DNA of 55,306 nucleotides from an uncultured Desulfovibrio sp. GTDB lineage: Bacteria; Desulfobacterota; Desulfovibrionia; Desulfovibrionales; Desulfovibrionaceae. The translations under genes and the position numbers were made by a program. The notes below the pieces were generated by a model. That model ran no database searches and had not been told where the DNA came from. It worked only from the letters and a program-made list of their open reading frames with translations. The first letter of the stretch is position 1, and every line of letters begins with the position of its first letter. Of this stretch, positions 1-8,411 are shown piece after piece. The stretch is from NCBI GenBank assembly GCA_913060505.1, contig CAJXRQ010000023.1, positions 1 to 55,306 on the forward strand, read 5' to 3'.

Positions 1-327
1 ATTTCATTGTGCATTGTCATCGGCGCCGTATCCACGGGTGTGGCTTTGGTTTACGGCACCACCAACCGCCTGGTGCTTTTCTTTGGCCGCAACATGACAG
101 TTGCACAGCGTGAGTCCAGACGTTACGTCCATTCCGTGATTGCTTCGGCCATTCTGGTCATTGCCTGCTGGATCGTGGCCCAACTCGGGCTTATACCGCT
201 CATCGGCAAGGGATACGGCAATGTAGGCTGGCTGACGCTGTTCATCATCACCGTTCCGGTACTGCTCCGCGGGTTCGGACTTTGGCGTTTCTCCGAGTCC
301 GGAGCCGTTGCGCCCGAGGCCGAATAG
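1..327 (+). CDS. YkvI-family membrane protein, C-terminal part (cut by window edge)
   Basis: Only the last 108 residues are in the window; the frame is open from base 1 to a TAG at 325-327. The fragment has three hydrophobic stretches and is about 80% identical by eye to the C-terminus of the next gene: both share GAVSTGVALVYGTTNRLV and GLIPLIGKGYGN. It is therefore the second member of a tandem pair of YkvI-like permeases, a poorly characterised family of the amino-acid-transporter fold. The substrate is unknown. The 57-bp gap and same orientation suggest one operon with the next two genes. Confidence 0.8.
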   Translation: MSLCIVIGAVSTGVALVYGTTNRLVLFFGRNMTVAQRESRRYVHSVIASAILVIACWIVAQLGLIPLIGKGYGNVGWLTLFIITVPVLLRGFGLWRFSESGAVAPEAE

Positions 328-384
328 GCAAAACGTCGGATCGAGCGAAAAGATACACCGCACTTTATCATCCCAGGAAAGGAC

Positions 385-1536
385 ATGAAAAAACTGATTC
401 CCGGCCATCTGGCCATTGCGTTTGTCTGGTTCAGCGGCCATTTCGGCGGAGGGTTCGCCTCCGGCCGCCAGATCGTGGCGTTTTACCTCAACCACCATTG
501 GACCTCGCTGTTCATGCCTGCGGTGTCCATGCTGGTCATGGGGGTATGCCTTTATTACTCCATGGTCGTGGCCGCACGGTTTGAAACCTACGACTACAGC
601 GCATGGGCCAAAAAGCTTTATGGCGGTCTGGGCGGAGTGGTGGTGCCCATTTACGAGGTCATCGTCAACGGGGTGCTGCTGCTGGCGACGGCCGTTGCCT
701 TTGCCACCGGTGGCGCAACGCTGGCCAAGGCATTCCACACGCCGTACATACCGAACACCATTCTCATTGCCGCCATCATCTTTTTGCTGACCATTTACGG
801 CTCGGAGCTGGTGCGCAAATCCGCAACCGTGGTTTCGGTAATTCTTATCGCTTCCATGTGCATCATCTATCTGCCGAACATCATCCGCTTTTTCCCGAAC
901 ATCGTGCACAACTTCGCAGCCATCAAAAGCGGCGAGATAGCCACAGCCGGCCCCAGCTCCTTCTGGGACGCCCTGTGGTGGGGCGTGAAGTACGGGACTC
1001 TGCACTGTTGCGCCATCGGGGCCTACATCGTGCACACGCAGGCCTGTCCGGACAGGCAGTGCCTCAAAAAAGCGGCCATCATCGGTTTCCTGATCAACTG
1101 CGTCATCATGTACCTGACGTATTTCGGCATTCTGGCCTTTGCTGATCAGGGCGTTTTGAAAGAGGCCGTTCCTGCCCTGTTCGTGGTCATGCACGGCGTG
1201 GGCGGTGCATGGCTTACCCCGCTCATCTCCCTGTGCATTTTCATTGGCGCGGTGTCCACGGGCGTGGCTCTTGTTTACGGCACTACCAACCGGTTGGTGA
1301 TTTTCTTTGGCCGCAACATGAGCGAAATGGAAAAAGCGCGCAAACAGCGTTTCCATTCGGTCATCGCCTCGGCGATTCTGGTCCTGGCCTGCTGGCTGGT
1401 GGCCCAGCTCGGACTCATTCCGCTCATCGGCAAGGGCTACGGCAACATGGGCTGGGTTTCCATGCTGCTGATCTCCATTCCCGTGGTCCTGAGAGGACTG
1501 GGAATCTGGCGTTTCCCCCGTGAATGTGAGGCTTGA
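385..1536 (+). CDS. YkvI-family integral membrane transporter-like protein
   Basis: A 383-residue polytopic membrane protein with about ten hydrophobic segments. The N-terminal GHFGGGFASGRQI is the glycine-rich stretch that I associate with YkvI-type proteins. ATG at 385 follows AGGAAAGG at a normal distance, so the start is well supported. It is a tandem paralogue of the upstream partial gene. The stop codon lies 12 bp before the oxidoreductase start at 1548, so the two are probably co-transcribed, and the permease may move an organic acid or amino acid used by that enzyme. That link is inference from position only. Confidence 0.75.
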   Translation: MKKLIPGHLAIAFVWFSGHFGGGFASGRQIVAFYLNHHWTSLFMPAVSMLVMGVCLYYSMVVAARFETYDYSAWAKKLYGGLGGVVVPIYEVIVNGVLLLATAVAFATGGATLAKAFHTPYIPNTILIAAIIFLLTIYGSELVRKSATVVSVILIASMCIIYLPNIIRFFPNIVHNFAAIKSGEIATAGPSSFWDALWWGVKYGTLHCCAIGAYIVHTQACPDRQCLKKAAIIGFLINCVIMYLTYFGILAFADQGVLKEAVPALFVVMHGVGGAWLTPLISLCIFIGAVSTGVALVYGTTNRLVIFFGRNMSEMEKARKQRFHSVIASAILVLACWLVAQLGLIPLIGKGYGNMGWVSMLLISIPVVLRGLGIWRFPRECEA

Positions 1537-1547
1537 GAGGGCGTGTC

Positions 1548-4346
1548 ATGCTGACGAAGCTTATCGACGACATTGCCGGAATCCTTCCAAAGGACAGGAT
1601 TCATGATCATCCGGCGCTGGTCTCTTCCTACGCGGTAGACGCGAGTTTTTTCGAGCCGAGAGCAAAGCTGGTGGTGGACGTGCAGACGCTGGAAGAGCTT
1701 TCGGGCGTATTGGCTGCCTGCACCCGGCACGAATTGGGCGTGACGTTTCGCGGATCGGGTACGGCCGTCAGCGGTCAGGCCTGTGGCGAAGGCGTCATTG
1801 TTCGATTCTTTGGCCCGGAGTGGACCTGCATTGACGTTCTGGACAGCGGTGCCTCCTTCTGGGCCGGGAGCGGCGTTATCGGCGCGGCTGTCAACACGGC
1901 GCTGGCACCGCACAAACGCAAGATGGCTGCGGATCCGGCCTCGATTACCTCCGCCACCATGGGCGGCATCGTGGCGGACAACTCCGCTGGCATGTGCTGC
2001 ATGGTGGAACAGAACTGCTACCACATGGTCAGGGGCATGCGCCTGATGCTGGCGGACGGCACGTATCTCGATACCTCGGACAAGCGCTCCGTTTCGGCAT
2101 TTCGCCAATCGCACGCCGTCTTGCTGGATGAACTCGTTCGCCTGCGTGAAAAAATCCGGGCGGAAACCGCCGTGGTGGAGCGAATCCGGCGTAAGTACAC
2201 GCTGAAGAATACCATCGGCTATACGGTAAATTCCTTTGTGGATCATGATGATCCCGTGGATATACTGATCCATCTGATGGTCGGCTCCGAAGGCACGCTG
2301 GCCTTCATCCATGAAACGCTCATGGAAACCATTCCCACGCCGCCCGTACGGGCCACGGGTTTGATGTTTTTTCCCGCCCTCAAGGACGCCACGGATGCCG
2401 TCATGGCCATGAAAGGCGCCTGCCGTATCGAGGCCGCTGAAATTTTCGACTGGGTTTCGGTCAAGGCCATGCAGAAGCTTACGGGGATTCCCGAAGCCAT
2501 GAAGAACCTGCCCGAGAATTCCTGCGCCATGCTCATAGAAACCAAGGCGTGGAACGGTGAAGAGCTCAAGGAAAACATGGATTCCATTCTGGAGATCCTG
2601 AATCGTTTTCCGCGTCTTTCCGAACACGTTTTCAGCACGGACGAGCGTCAATGCGTGCAGTATTGGGACGTCCGGCGCGGATTGTTTCCGGCCATTGCCA
2701 ACTATCGCGAGGCCGACGAATACGTGCTCACCGAGGACATCAACGTTGAGGTGAAAGATCTGGCGGAAGTGTGTGATGCCTTGCAGGAAATGTTTACGCG
2801 CCACGGGTTCGACGCAGGAATTATGGGGCATGCTTTCCACGGCAATCTGCATTTTTCCCTGCCGGTGAAGATTGCCGACCCTGAATCAGTACAGCGGCTC
2901 GACCATTTCATGCTCGATCTTGTGGACCTGATCACCAAGCGGTTCGATGGTTCGCTCAAGGCGGAGCATGGTACTGGCCGGGCCATGGCTCCCTTTGTCC
3001 GCAACGAGTGGGGCGATTTTCTCTTCGAGATAATGTGCGAGATCAAACGGCTCTTTGACCCCAAGGGCATCCTCAATCCGGGTGTTCTGATCAACGAAAG
3101 CAACTCCGGTCATCTCGACGGCCTGAAGAATCCCATGGCCACGCATCCCAAGGTGGACATGTGTGTGGAATGTGGCTTTTGCCAGTTGGTTTGTCCTTCC
3201 AAGGACATCGGCCTCAATCCGCGCCAGCGCATCAGTCTGGCCCGGGCGATCGCCAAATTGCGCGCACAGGGCAAAACCGCGGAGGCTGACGAGTGGCAAG
3301 CCGTCTTTGATCGCTATGGCGAACAGTTATGCGCTACGGACGGATTATGCAGCCTTTCCTGTCCGTTGGGTGCGGACGTGGCCACCATGATTCGGGACAT
3401 CCGGCATGAGAAAAGTTCGTCCGGCAAAAAACGCGCGGCGGATTTTGTCACGCGCCATTATGGAGGCGTGCTCAAGGCTGCTTCTTTTATGCTTGATGGT
3501 GTGTCCATTGCCCATCGTGCCATTGGCGATGCTGCCATGGACCGAATGTCACGGGCGGCACGATCCGTTTCCGGCAACAGGATTCCGCTGTGGAATCCGG
3601 CCATGCCCAAGGGCGGCGCACAGTCGCCGCAGCCTGTCGCTCCGGCTGGAAAGGAGCGGATCGTTTACTTCCCTTCCTGCGCTGTTCGGAGCATGGGGCC
3701 TGCCAAGGGAGACCCTTCCGACCCGCTTATGGATGTGACGGTCCGGCTTCTGGAGCGCGCCGGGTATGGCGTGGTTTTTCCGGCGGAAATGGGCAAACTC
3801 TGCTGCGGCAAGGCCATGGAAACAAAGGGATTGTACGCGCAGGCGGATGCGCTTGCCCGGGAATTGAATCAGGCCTTGCTTGAGGCAAGCGACAACGGAA
3901 AGCACCTCGTGCTGTGCGACACCAGCCCGTGTCTGGCGCGCATGAAAAAAACGCTGAGCTCCCGGCTGACGCTGATGGACCCCATTGAGTTCGTCATGAC
4001 TCAAGCGGTGGACCGCCTGACGCTGCACAAGCTGCCGCGGACTGTGGCGTTGCACCCGACCTGTTCCACCCGGTCCATGGGGCTGGCTGGTCAAATGGCG
4101 GAGCTGGCCTCAAAGTGTGCCGAACGTGTGGTTGTACCAACCGGCATCAATTGTTGCGGGTTTTCCGGGGATAAGGGCTTCCACCGCCCGGAACTCAACG
4201 CCTCGGCGCTGGCGGACCTGCGCGACCAGATAGCCGACTGTGATGAAGGCTACAGCGTATCCCGGACATGCGAGATCGGCCTGACCCTGCACGGGGGAAA
4301 GAATTACCGCAATATCCTCTATCTGGTGGAGGAAGCCAGCCGCTAG
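1548..4346 (+). CDS. FAD-binding and Fe-S oxidoreductase, D-lactate/glycolate dehydrogenase type
   Basis: A 932-residue fusion. Residues about 30-480 are an FAD-linked oxidase (FAD-binding and C-terminal FAD-oxidase domains; TFRGSGTAVSGQ near residue 68). A ferredoxin-like 4Fe-4S motif CVECGFCQLVCP sits near 540 and a second set, CSLSCP, near 605. Two CCG-type domains follow (LCCGKAMETKG near 751, NCCGFSGDKGF near 868), as in GlpC/LldE-type subunits. Such fusions oxidise D-lactate, glycolate or similar 2-hydroxy acids at the cytoplasmic membrane and pass electrons to quinone or other carriers. ATG at 1548 is chosen over TTG 1533 because GAGAGG lies 8 bp upstream. The exact substrate cannot be told from sequence. 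Confidence 0.85.
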   Translation: MLTKLIDDIAGILPKDRIHDHPALVSSYAVDASFFEPRAKLVVDVQTLEELSGVLAACTRHELGVTFRGSGTAVSGQACGEGVIVRFFGPEWTCIDVLDSGASFWAGSGVIGAAVNTALAPHKRKMAADPASITSATMGGIVADNSAGMCCMVEQNCYHMVRGMRLMLADGTYLDTSDKRSVSAFRQSHAVLLDELVRLREKIRAETAVVERIRRKYTLKNTIGYTVNSFVDHDDPVDILIHLMVGSEGTLAFIHETLMETIPTPPVRATGLMFFPALKDATDAVMAMKGACRIEAAEIFDWVSVKAMQKLTGIPEAMKNLPENSCAMLIETKAWNGEELKENMDSILEILNRFPRLSEHVFSTDERQCVQYWDVRRGLFPAIANYREADEYVLTEDINVEVKDLAEVCDALQEMFTRHGFDAGIMGHAFHGNLHFSLPVKIADPESVQRLDHFMLDLVDLITKRFDGSLKAEHGTGRAMAPFVRNEWGDFLFEIMCEIKRLFDPKGILNPGVLINESNSGHLDGLKNPMATHPKVDMCVECGFCQLVCPSKDIGLNPRQRISLARAIAKLRAQGKTAEADEWQAVFDRYGEQLCATDGLCSLSCPLGADVATMIRDIRHEKSSSGKKRAADFVTRHYGGVLKAASFMLDGVSIAHRAIGDAAMDRMSRAARSVSGNRIPLWNPAMPKGGAQSPQPVAPAGKERIVYFPSCAVRSMGPAKGDPSDPLMDVTVRLLERAGYGVVFPAEMGKLCCGKAMETKGLYAQADALARELNQALLEASDNGKHLVLCDTSPCLARMKKTLSSRLTLMDPIEFVMTQAVDRLTLHKLPRTVALHPTCSTRSMGLAGQMAELASKCAERVVVPTGINCCGFSGDKGFHRPELNASALADLRDQIADCDEGYSVSRTCEIGLTLHGGKNYRNILYLVEEASR

Positions 4347-4388
4347 GCGGCTTTTGTTCTTCCTGCGAACGGATTGAAACACGAAATC

Positions 4389-4438
4389 AAGGGATGTACC
4401 GGCGCGAAGCAAAACGCGTAGGTGCATCCCTTTTTTGT
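4389..4438 (+). terminator. Rho-independent terminator after the oxidoreductase
   Basis: The arms AAGGGATG and CATCCCTT flank a GC-rich loop and are followed by six T. It lies about 40 bp past the stop codon and closes the 1-4346 operon. Confidence 0.8.
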
Positions 4439-4973
4439 TGTCGTGGGCTGCCTTTCTTGGAATTGGCAGACCGTGCCGGGCAGGAGCAGGTCATACATCA
4501 AGGTGTCGGGCAGCCGACTCCTTTAGCTCATCTGCAAACTTATATATCATTGAGCGAATTTATAGGCTTGCGGTCTTTGTTTTTTCAGAATCGAAGACTC
4601 CCAGATATTTTTGCGAAGTATTGAAGTGTAATCGGCAAAGTGGTTTGCGGTTGTTGTCGGCTGGTAACAGCACAATTTTTGTGGAGCGCTGAACGCCGGA
4701 GAATTCAGAAACTTGGCAATTGCCCAGCTGTTCGAGCACACCTACAGTCTTTGCATGAAGAAGCAAATCTTCTTTCCAAAGGGTGGAAAAGAGAGGGGAA
4801 GGTCGTTGCTTGTGGGTACGGGATGATACGGCCGAAGTTTGCCTGAAAAGACCGCGCAACGGAATTTGCCACGCGCAATTATGAAGACGTGTTTAAAGCG
4901 GCTTCTTCTGGGTTGCCGAGAGTGCCAGCCCCGGCTTTGAACCGGCTAGGGCATTGCCGAAACTGCCGGATGT
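4439..4973. other. Gap without an intact gene; holds one decayed fragment
   Basis: No open frame here has a credible ribosome binding site or recognisable product. The only relic seen is the short oxidoreductase-like stretch at 4856-4909 listed next. Confidence 0.5.
4856..4909 (+). pseudogene. Short relic of an Fe-S oxidoreductase gene
   Basis: This stretch encodes ATEFATRNYEDVFKAASS, which lines up codon by codon with AADFVTRHYGGVLKAASF of the intact oxidoreductase (bases about 3436-3489). I count about 12 mismatches in 54 bases. The frame is stopped just upstream and the similarity fades downstream. It looks like debris from a diverged duplicate, or from a replaced paralogue. Confidence 0.45.
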
Positions 4974-5144
4974 TTATTCTGGCAAGCTATTGCTTTTCTG
5001 TACGCCGGGGGTGGCGTAGGTGGTGCTCCTCACGGCAGTGTCGCCGGTTTGTTTCGAGGAACCATGGACGGTCAGCGTCGGTAGCAGCCATACCAACAAT
5101 ACAAACAGAACGGCGATCAGATCTATATGGTCTTTTTTCGGCAT
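4974..5144 (-). CDS. Small single-pass membrane protein (56 aa)
   Basis: Starts MPKKDHIDLIAVLFVLLVWL, with a basic N-terminus, one hydrophobic segment (residues about 8-24) and a polar tail rich in S and T. The start at 5144 is preceded on the minus strand by GGAGGG at ideal spacing, which is why I take it as real in spite of its size. No family recognised. It faces the Sel1-like gene across a gap of about 310 bp. Confidence 0.5.
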   Translation of the reverse strand: MPKKDHIDLIAVLFVLLVWLLPTLTVHGSSKQTGDTAVRSTTYATPGVQKSNSLPE

Positions 5145-5453
5145 GAGAGCCCTCCGGATTGTGTCCGAGTGAGTGAACGATATCGTATCACTGTATTCAA
5201 AAGCCGACAAAACGATATGCCATTCATGGGGGAGTTGGCGAGAGAAAAATTGCACGGCAGGCATCCCTTTTTTTGCTGGTGATGGTGGGGGATCAAAACC
5301 ACCGTGGGCATTGACATGCAAAAGACGCCTACGTAAGGCCTTTTTTTGTATAATCATGCCATTCCAGCCTGTTGGCAAAGGAACTACGAGATGTTGCGAC
5401 CATGGTCGATTTGCCATGGATGCGGATATTCCAAAAATAAAAGAGCAAGAGTG
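5145..5453. other. Divergent intergenic region
   Basis: Lies between the small membrane protein and the Sel1-like gene. It contains a short GCCT/AGGC hairpin followed by seven T near 5330-5346, perhaps a weak terminator. No gene seen. Confidence 0.35.
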
Positions 5454-5458
5454 ATGAA

Positions 5459-5469
5459 GAAAAAAAAAT
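5459..5469 (+). other. Homopolymer A9 tract at the 5' end of the Sel1-like gene
   Basis: ATG AAG is followed by nine A and then TACGG. As written the ATG runs into the wrong frame. With eight A it would fuse to the Sel1-like frame and supply a complete signal peptide. Confidence 0.7.
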
Positions 5470-5493
5470 ACGGTTTCAAGCAGACGGCTTTTT

Positions 5494-6297
5494 GTGCCTG
5501 CGGCATGGCTTTCACTGTTGATGATCTGCATGTTCTCCTTTGTGCTGGTGCAGGAAGCGGATGCGCAGCAGGACAAGCTTACCTTTGCAAAAATACTTTC
5601 TCCGGAAAAGGATATTCTGACCCAAAGAGCCGAGGCGGGATCAGGCTTTGCCCAATATTTCCTTGGTCGGAGCACTTCGGACGGCAAAACAGACGAGACG
5701 AATCCGTGGTTTGTTAAAATGATTAAGAACCTGGAAGAGCATTTGCAAGGTTATCCCAGCCAGTTTTACTTGCTTGGTGTGGCCTATACAAACGGATTTG
5801 GCATCAAGAAAGACGCAGCCAAAGGGGAAAGATACCTCTCCCTGGCTTATGGCTCGTCCGTTGGGGGCGCTCAGTTGGATAATCCCGATTCGATCGCGAC
5901 CCTGGGCGCCATGTACTATAATCAGCTCACTGAACACCTCGGGATAGCGCTTGAAATGCAAAATGACGACCTCGTCAAGAAAGCCTACTACTGGCTTCGG
6001 AAGGGGGTTCAAACCGACGGGCAGGAGGCTATATTAAGTGGAGCGTTGTTGGGAGGACTCATGTGCAATCAACCCACCGACAAGATTAAGGATGATTATG
6101 AGCTGCTGGTCAAAGTGGCTCAAAAGCACAAGGAATTTTCCCCAGAGTTGTCGTTTGCCATGGCATGTGTGGTTGAAAGCAATGCGGCGTTTGAAGATTT
6201 GAAAAAATCAAATGTCCATATCAAGATGTTCAAGGCGGCTGCCAGCAAGGGGCATGCTGCAGCCAAAGAACATTTGAAACGGCTCGAGAGTTTATAG
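5494..6297 (+). CDS. Secreted Sel1-like repeat protein; true start probably 5454 across an A9 tract
   Basis: The mature part carries Sel1/TPR-like units such as FAQYFLGR, QFYLLGVAYTNGFGIKKDAAKGERYL and DSIATLGAMYY. Such proteins are usually periplasmic or lipoprotein scaffolds for protein contacts. In this frame the first start is GTG 5494, without a good ribosome binding site, and it gives an N-terminus with only hydrophobic residues. Directly upstream is ATG 5454 followed by AAG and nine A; dropping one A joins the frames and yields MKKKNTVSSRRLF plus the hydrophobic core, a textbook signal peptide ending near ADAQQ. Either the tract slips, or it marks a recent frameshift or a read error. 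Stand-alone gene ended by a strong terminator. Confidence 0.7.
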   Translation: MPAAWLSLLMICMFSFVLVQEADAQQDKLTFAKILSPEKDILTQRAEAGSGFAQYFLGRSTSDGKTDETNPWFVKMIKNLEEHLQGYPSQFYLLGVAYTNGFGIKKDAAKGERYLSLAYGSSVGGAQLDNPDSIATLGAMYYNQLTEHLGIALEMQNDDLVKKAYYWLRKGVQTDGQEAILSGALLGGLMCNQPTDKIKDDYELLVKVAQKHKEFSPELSFAMACVVESNAAFEDLKKSNVHIKMFKAAASKGHAAAKEHLKRLESL

Positions 6298-6321
6298 TTC
6301 CATTTGGTCAAAATCATTTGA

Positions 6322-6355
6322 GCGCCTGTGCCAAAGTTTGGCGCAGGCGTTTTCT
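6322..6355 (+). terminator. Rho-independent terminator after the Sel1-like gene
   Basis: The hairpin GCGCCTGTGCCAA / TTGGCGCAGGCG has a 4-base loop and is followed by TTTT. It lies 25 bp after the stop at 6297. Confidence 0.85.
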
Positions 6356-6921
6356 TGTTGCCGTGGAACAAAGAGCTGCACAACCTCCTACATCTTTGAG
6401 ACGACTCCGAGCCGGCGAGTTTCTCTCTCCTGAAAACCGATTTTCGTAGGCAAAACGTTTGTGCTGTGATATAGGTTTTTAAAATTTATCGCATTGTTTG
6501 AATTTTAGAAAGAAATAAATAAGCTAAAGAAACAGAACTGTTGGAAATGATTTAAAGATACTCAGAAGGATGACGAGGCCAAAAAACGACACTATGACTT
6601 TAGTCTTCCTTCCGTTTTTTTCGACATCAATGATAGCACCGTTCCCTTTGGCGTTTCAGGAAAATGAAAACAGCGCCAGCTTTCATAGTGATGAGTTACA
6701 AAGGATGTGCCACCTGCAATCATGGGAAAGTAGGTGACACCACGTTCTCCCCCGGTAAAATTCGCTCTCCCCTTCTTTAAGCCCTTAGTAAGCTTCCCTT
6801 CGTACCACAGCAGTTCAAGAAGCATTGAAATTGGCATGTTTTTTTAACGGAAGAACACGTTGGTTTTACCCGTGAAAAACAAGCGGCTTCGGTTTTTTAC
6901 TCTGACAGGAGGGAAACGGTC
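6356..6921. other. 566-bp gap before the membrane-anchored protein
   Basis: AT-rich. An 81-codon minus-strand frame (6592-6837) is open but has no Shine-Dalgarno and no recognisable motif. Nothing else is seen. Confidence 0.4.
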
Positions 6922-7542
6922 ATGAATGACAGTGAAAAATTGCCTGTGAACGGCACACAGAGTCAGGAGGAGGAAAAGAAGAGTCGTCTAATCCTGCTAT
7001 TGGATTCCAAATTTTTTGTCACCGTCATCGGGGGAATCTTGCTCGCGCTGTTCTCCAACATGTGGCAAACATATTGGAAAAATTTGGAATATGCGCGAGA
7101 CCTCAGAGAAACGAAATATGCTCTCATGTCGAACTTCTCCGATGATTATTCCCGGGCACTTCATGCAGGCATAGAAATGATGCTGCGACGAAACTGGTTG
7201 TTGGACAAAACAAACAAAACAAAAGAATACTATGATTTCAGGGGGTACGAGGAGACTCGGACGGTATACGAGGCGTATGAGTCAAAATTGCAAACAATCC
7301 GCTCGCCGGATTCGTATTTTGCGCAAAGCAAGGGACTTTTTACGAGTACAGAGCTTAGTGATCAAGCCGTGAAAGCGGACAAACTGTGTTATACATTCTT
7401 TGCGGCTTCTCCAAAAGTTGAATCAAAACAACTTATTAAGCGCTATTTTGAAGCCGCAGAGGAGTGTAAAAAATTCATAGAATTAATGGCAAAAGAAATT
7501 CGGCAGGAATCTCAAAAAAATGAGAGGTGGTGGTTATGGTAA
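6922..7542 (+). CDS. Unknown membrane-anchored protein, one TM
   Basis: 206 residues. A charged N-terminus (about 1-27) precedes one hydrophobic segment FFVTVIGGILLALFSNMW (about 32-49). The rest is a mainly helical, charged domain ending in WWLW. The ATG at 6922 has GGAGGG upstream. No family recognised. Its last codons overlap the start of the next gene, so the two are translationally coupled and probably act together at the inner membrane and in the periplasm. That pairing is inference. Confidence 0.6.
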   Translation: MNDSEKLPVNGTQSQEEEKKSRLILLLDSKFFVTVIGGILLALFSNMWQTYWKNLEYARDLRETKYALMSNFSDDYSRALHAGIEMMLRRNWLLDKTNKTKEYYDFRGYEETRTVYEAYESKLQTIRSPDSYFAQSKGLFTSTELSDQAVKADKLCYTFFAASPKVESKQLIKRYFEAAEECKKFIELMAKEIRQESQKNERWWLW

Positions 7543-7943
7543 CAAGATTTGTTTTTACTTTGGCCTTTATTTTGTTGTTACCGGCATCAATAGTGGCACA
7601 GACTTCTTTGCCGGGGTGTCAGGATGGAAACTGTGCAAATGGCGTGGGAAAATTCGTGTTCGAAAATGGTGATATCTATATGGGGCAATGGGAAAAGGAA
7701 CTACCCCAAGGAGCAGGTACATTCTATAATGACACGGATGAGAGCATATATTACGGCGAATTTATGAATGGGTTGCCGGACAAGATCGGTTATCGAAAGA
7801 AAAAAGACGGTACAGTCGCTTATGAATTCTGGATGGATGGCATTCTCAGGCGGGCTGCCGAATTGACGACCGAACAGATTCCTCTTGCCATCCGGAATTC
7901 CAAGGATGGCATCAAGATCATAACACATCCTTTCTACCCATAG
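7536..7943 (+). CDS. Secreted MORN-repeat protein
   Basis: 135 residues. The signal peptide MVTRFVFTLAFILLLPASIVAQ is followed by MORN-type repeats: GVGKFVFENGDIYMGQWEK, PQGAGTFYND, then YYGEFMNGLPD. ATG 7536 is preferred to GTG 7527 because GAGAGG stands 8-10 bp before it. It overlaps the stop of the previous gene. Bacterial MORN proteins are often envelope scaffolds, but the role here is unknown. Confidence 0.65.
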   Translation: MVTRFVFTLAFILLLPASIVAQTSLPGCQDGNCANGVGKFVFENGDIYMGQWEKELPQGAGTFYNDTDESIYYGEFMNGLPDKIGYRKKKDGTVAYEFWMDGILRRAAELTTEQIPLAIRNSKDGIKIITHPFYP

Positions 7944-8022
7944 AGGATCTGTTTGTATATATGTGTTGGGCGTTCTATTCAGAAAACCTTTTCAGAACCT
8001 CTTGTTTCTAATGAAGAAAAAT

Positions 8023-8059
8023 CCGTCACCCGACGTGATGTATGCATGTCGGGTGACGG
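8023..8059 (-). terminator. Strong hairpin, terminator-like on the minus strand
   Basis: A perfect 12-bp stem (CCGTCACCCGAC / GTCGGGTGACGG) with a 13-base loop. On the minus strand it is followed by ATTTTT. No minus-strand gene ends here, so it may be a relic or may work in both directions for the MORN gene about 80 bp upstream. Confidence 0.5.
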
Positions 8060-8268
8060 CGAGTAACCTTGTAAAAAAGACTGACATTGAAGCTATCAGT
8101 TATAAATAAAAGTCTTTTTTTTATGGGTCGCGCTATACGGTGTGTTCTTTCCTGCAGAGGAGAATACAGCATGCAGCACAGCCATTGGGGAACGGCGTTT
8201 GATAACGGAGGCTGGCACCATCTCGACACCATCGCCTTGATGTTGCGGACGTTGCCAAGCGACTGCAA

Positions 8269-8297
8269 GTGCTCCCCACACACGTGAGGATGAACCG
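8269..8297 (+). repeat. Isolated, slightly degenerate type I-E CRISPR repeat
   Basis: 29 bases that match the two repeats at 10331 and 10392 except at positions 4 (C for T) and 19 (A for G). It has the same orientation. No second repeat lies 61 bp away on either side. Decay at a terminal repeat is usual, so this may be the last unit of a lost array. Confidence 0.75.
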
Positions 8298-8411
8298 GAA
8301 AAGTGCGGTGCTCAGACTTTTTGTAAACGGTTTGTTGATGTTTTTTTTGTGCGTGGTATAGTTGTTTGCAAATTGTATTGTCTATCCTGTTTTTTTATCC
8401 GGGAGGGAGCA

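Noticed and set aside
4..1356. Long minus-strand open frame (450 codons) under the YkvI genes
   Set aside because: It is antisense to two clearly real membrane protein genes, and its His/Gly/Asp-rich composition is typical of a shadow frame in GC-rich DNA.
6592..6837. 81-codon minus-strand frame in the gap before 6922
   Set aside because: No Shine-Dalgarno, no recognisable motif and no neighbour support; left as uncertain gap.
8087..8287. 66-codon frame running into the lone CRISPR repeat
   Set aside because: It ends within the repeat, has no ribosome site and has no coding character.
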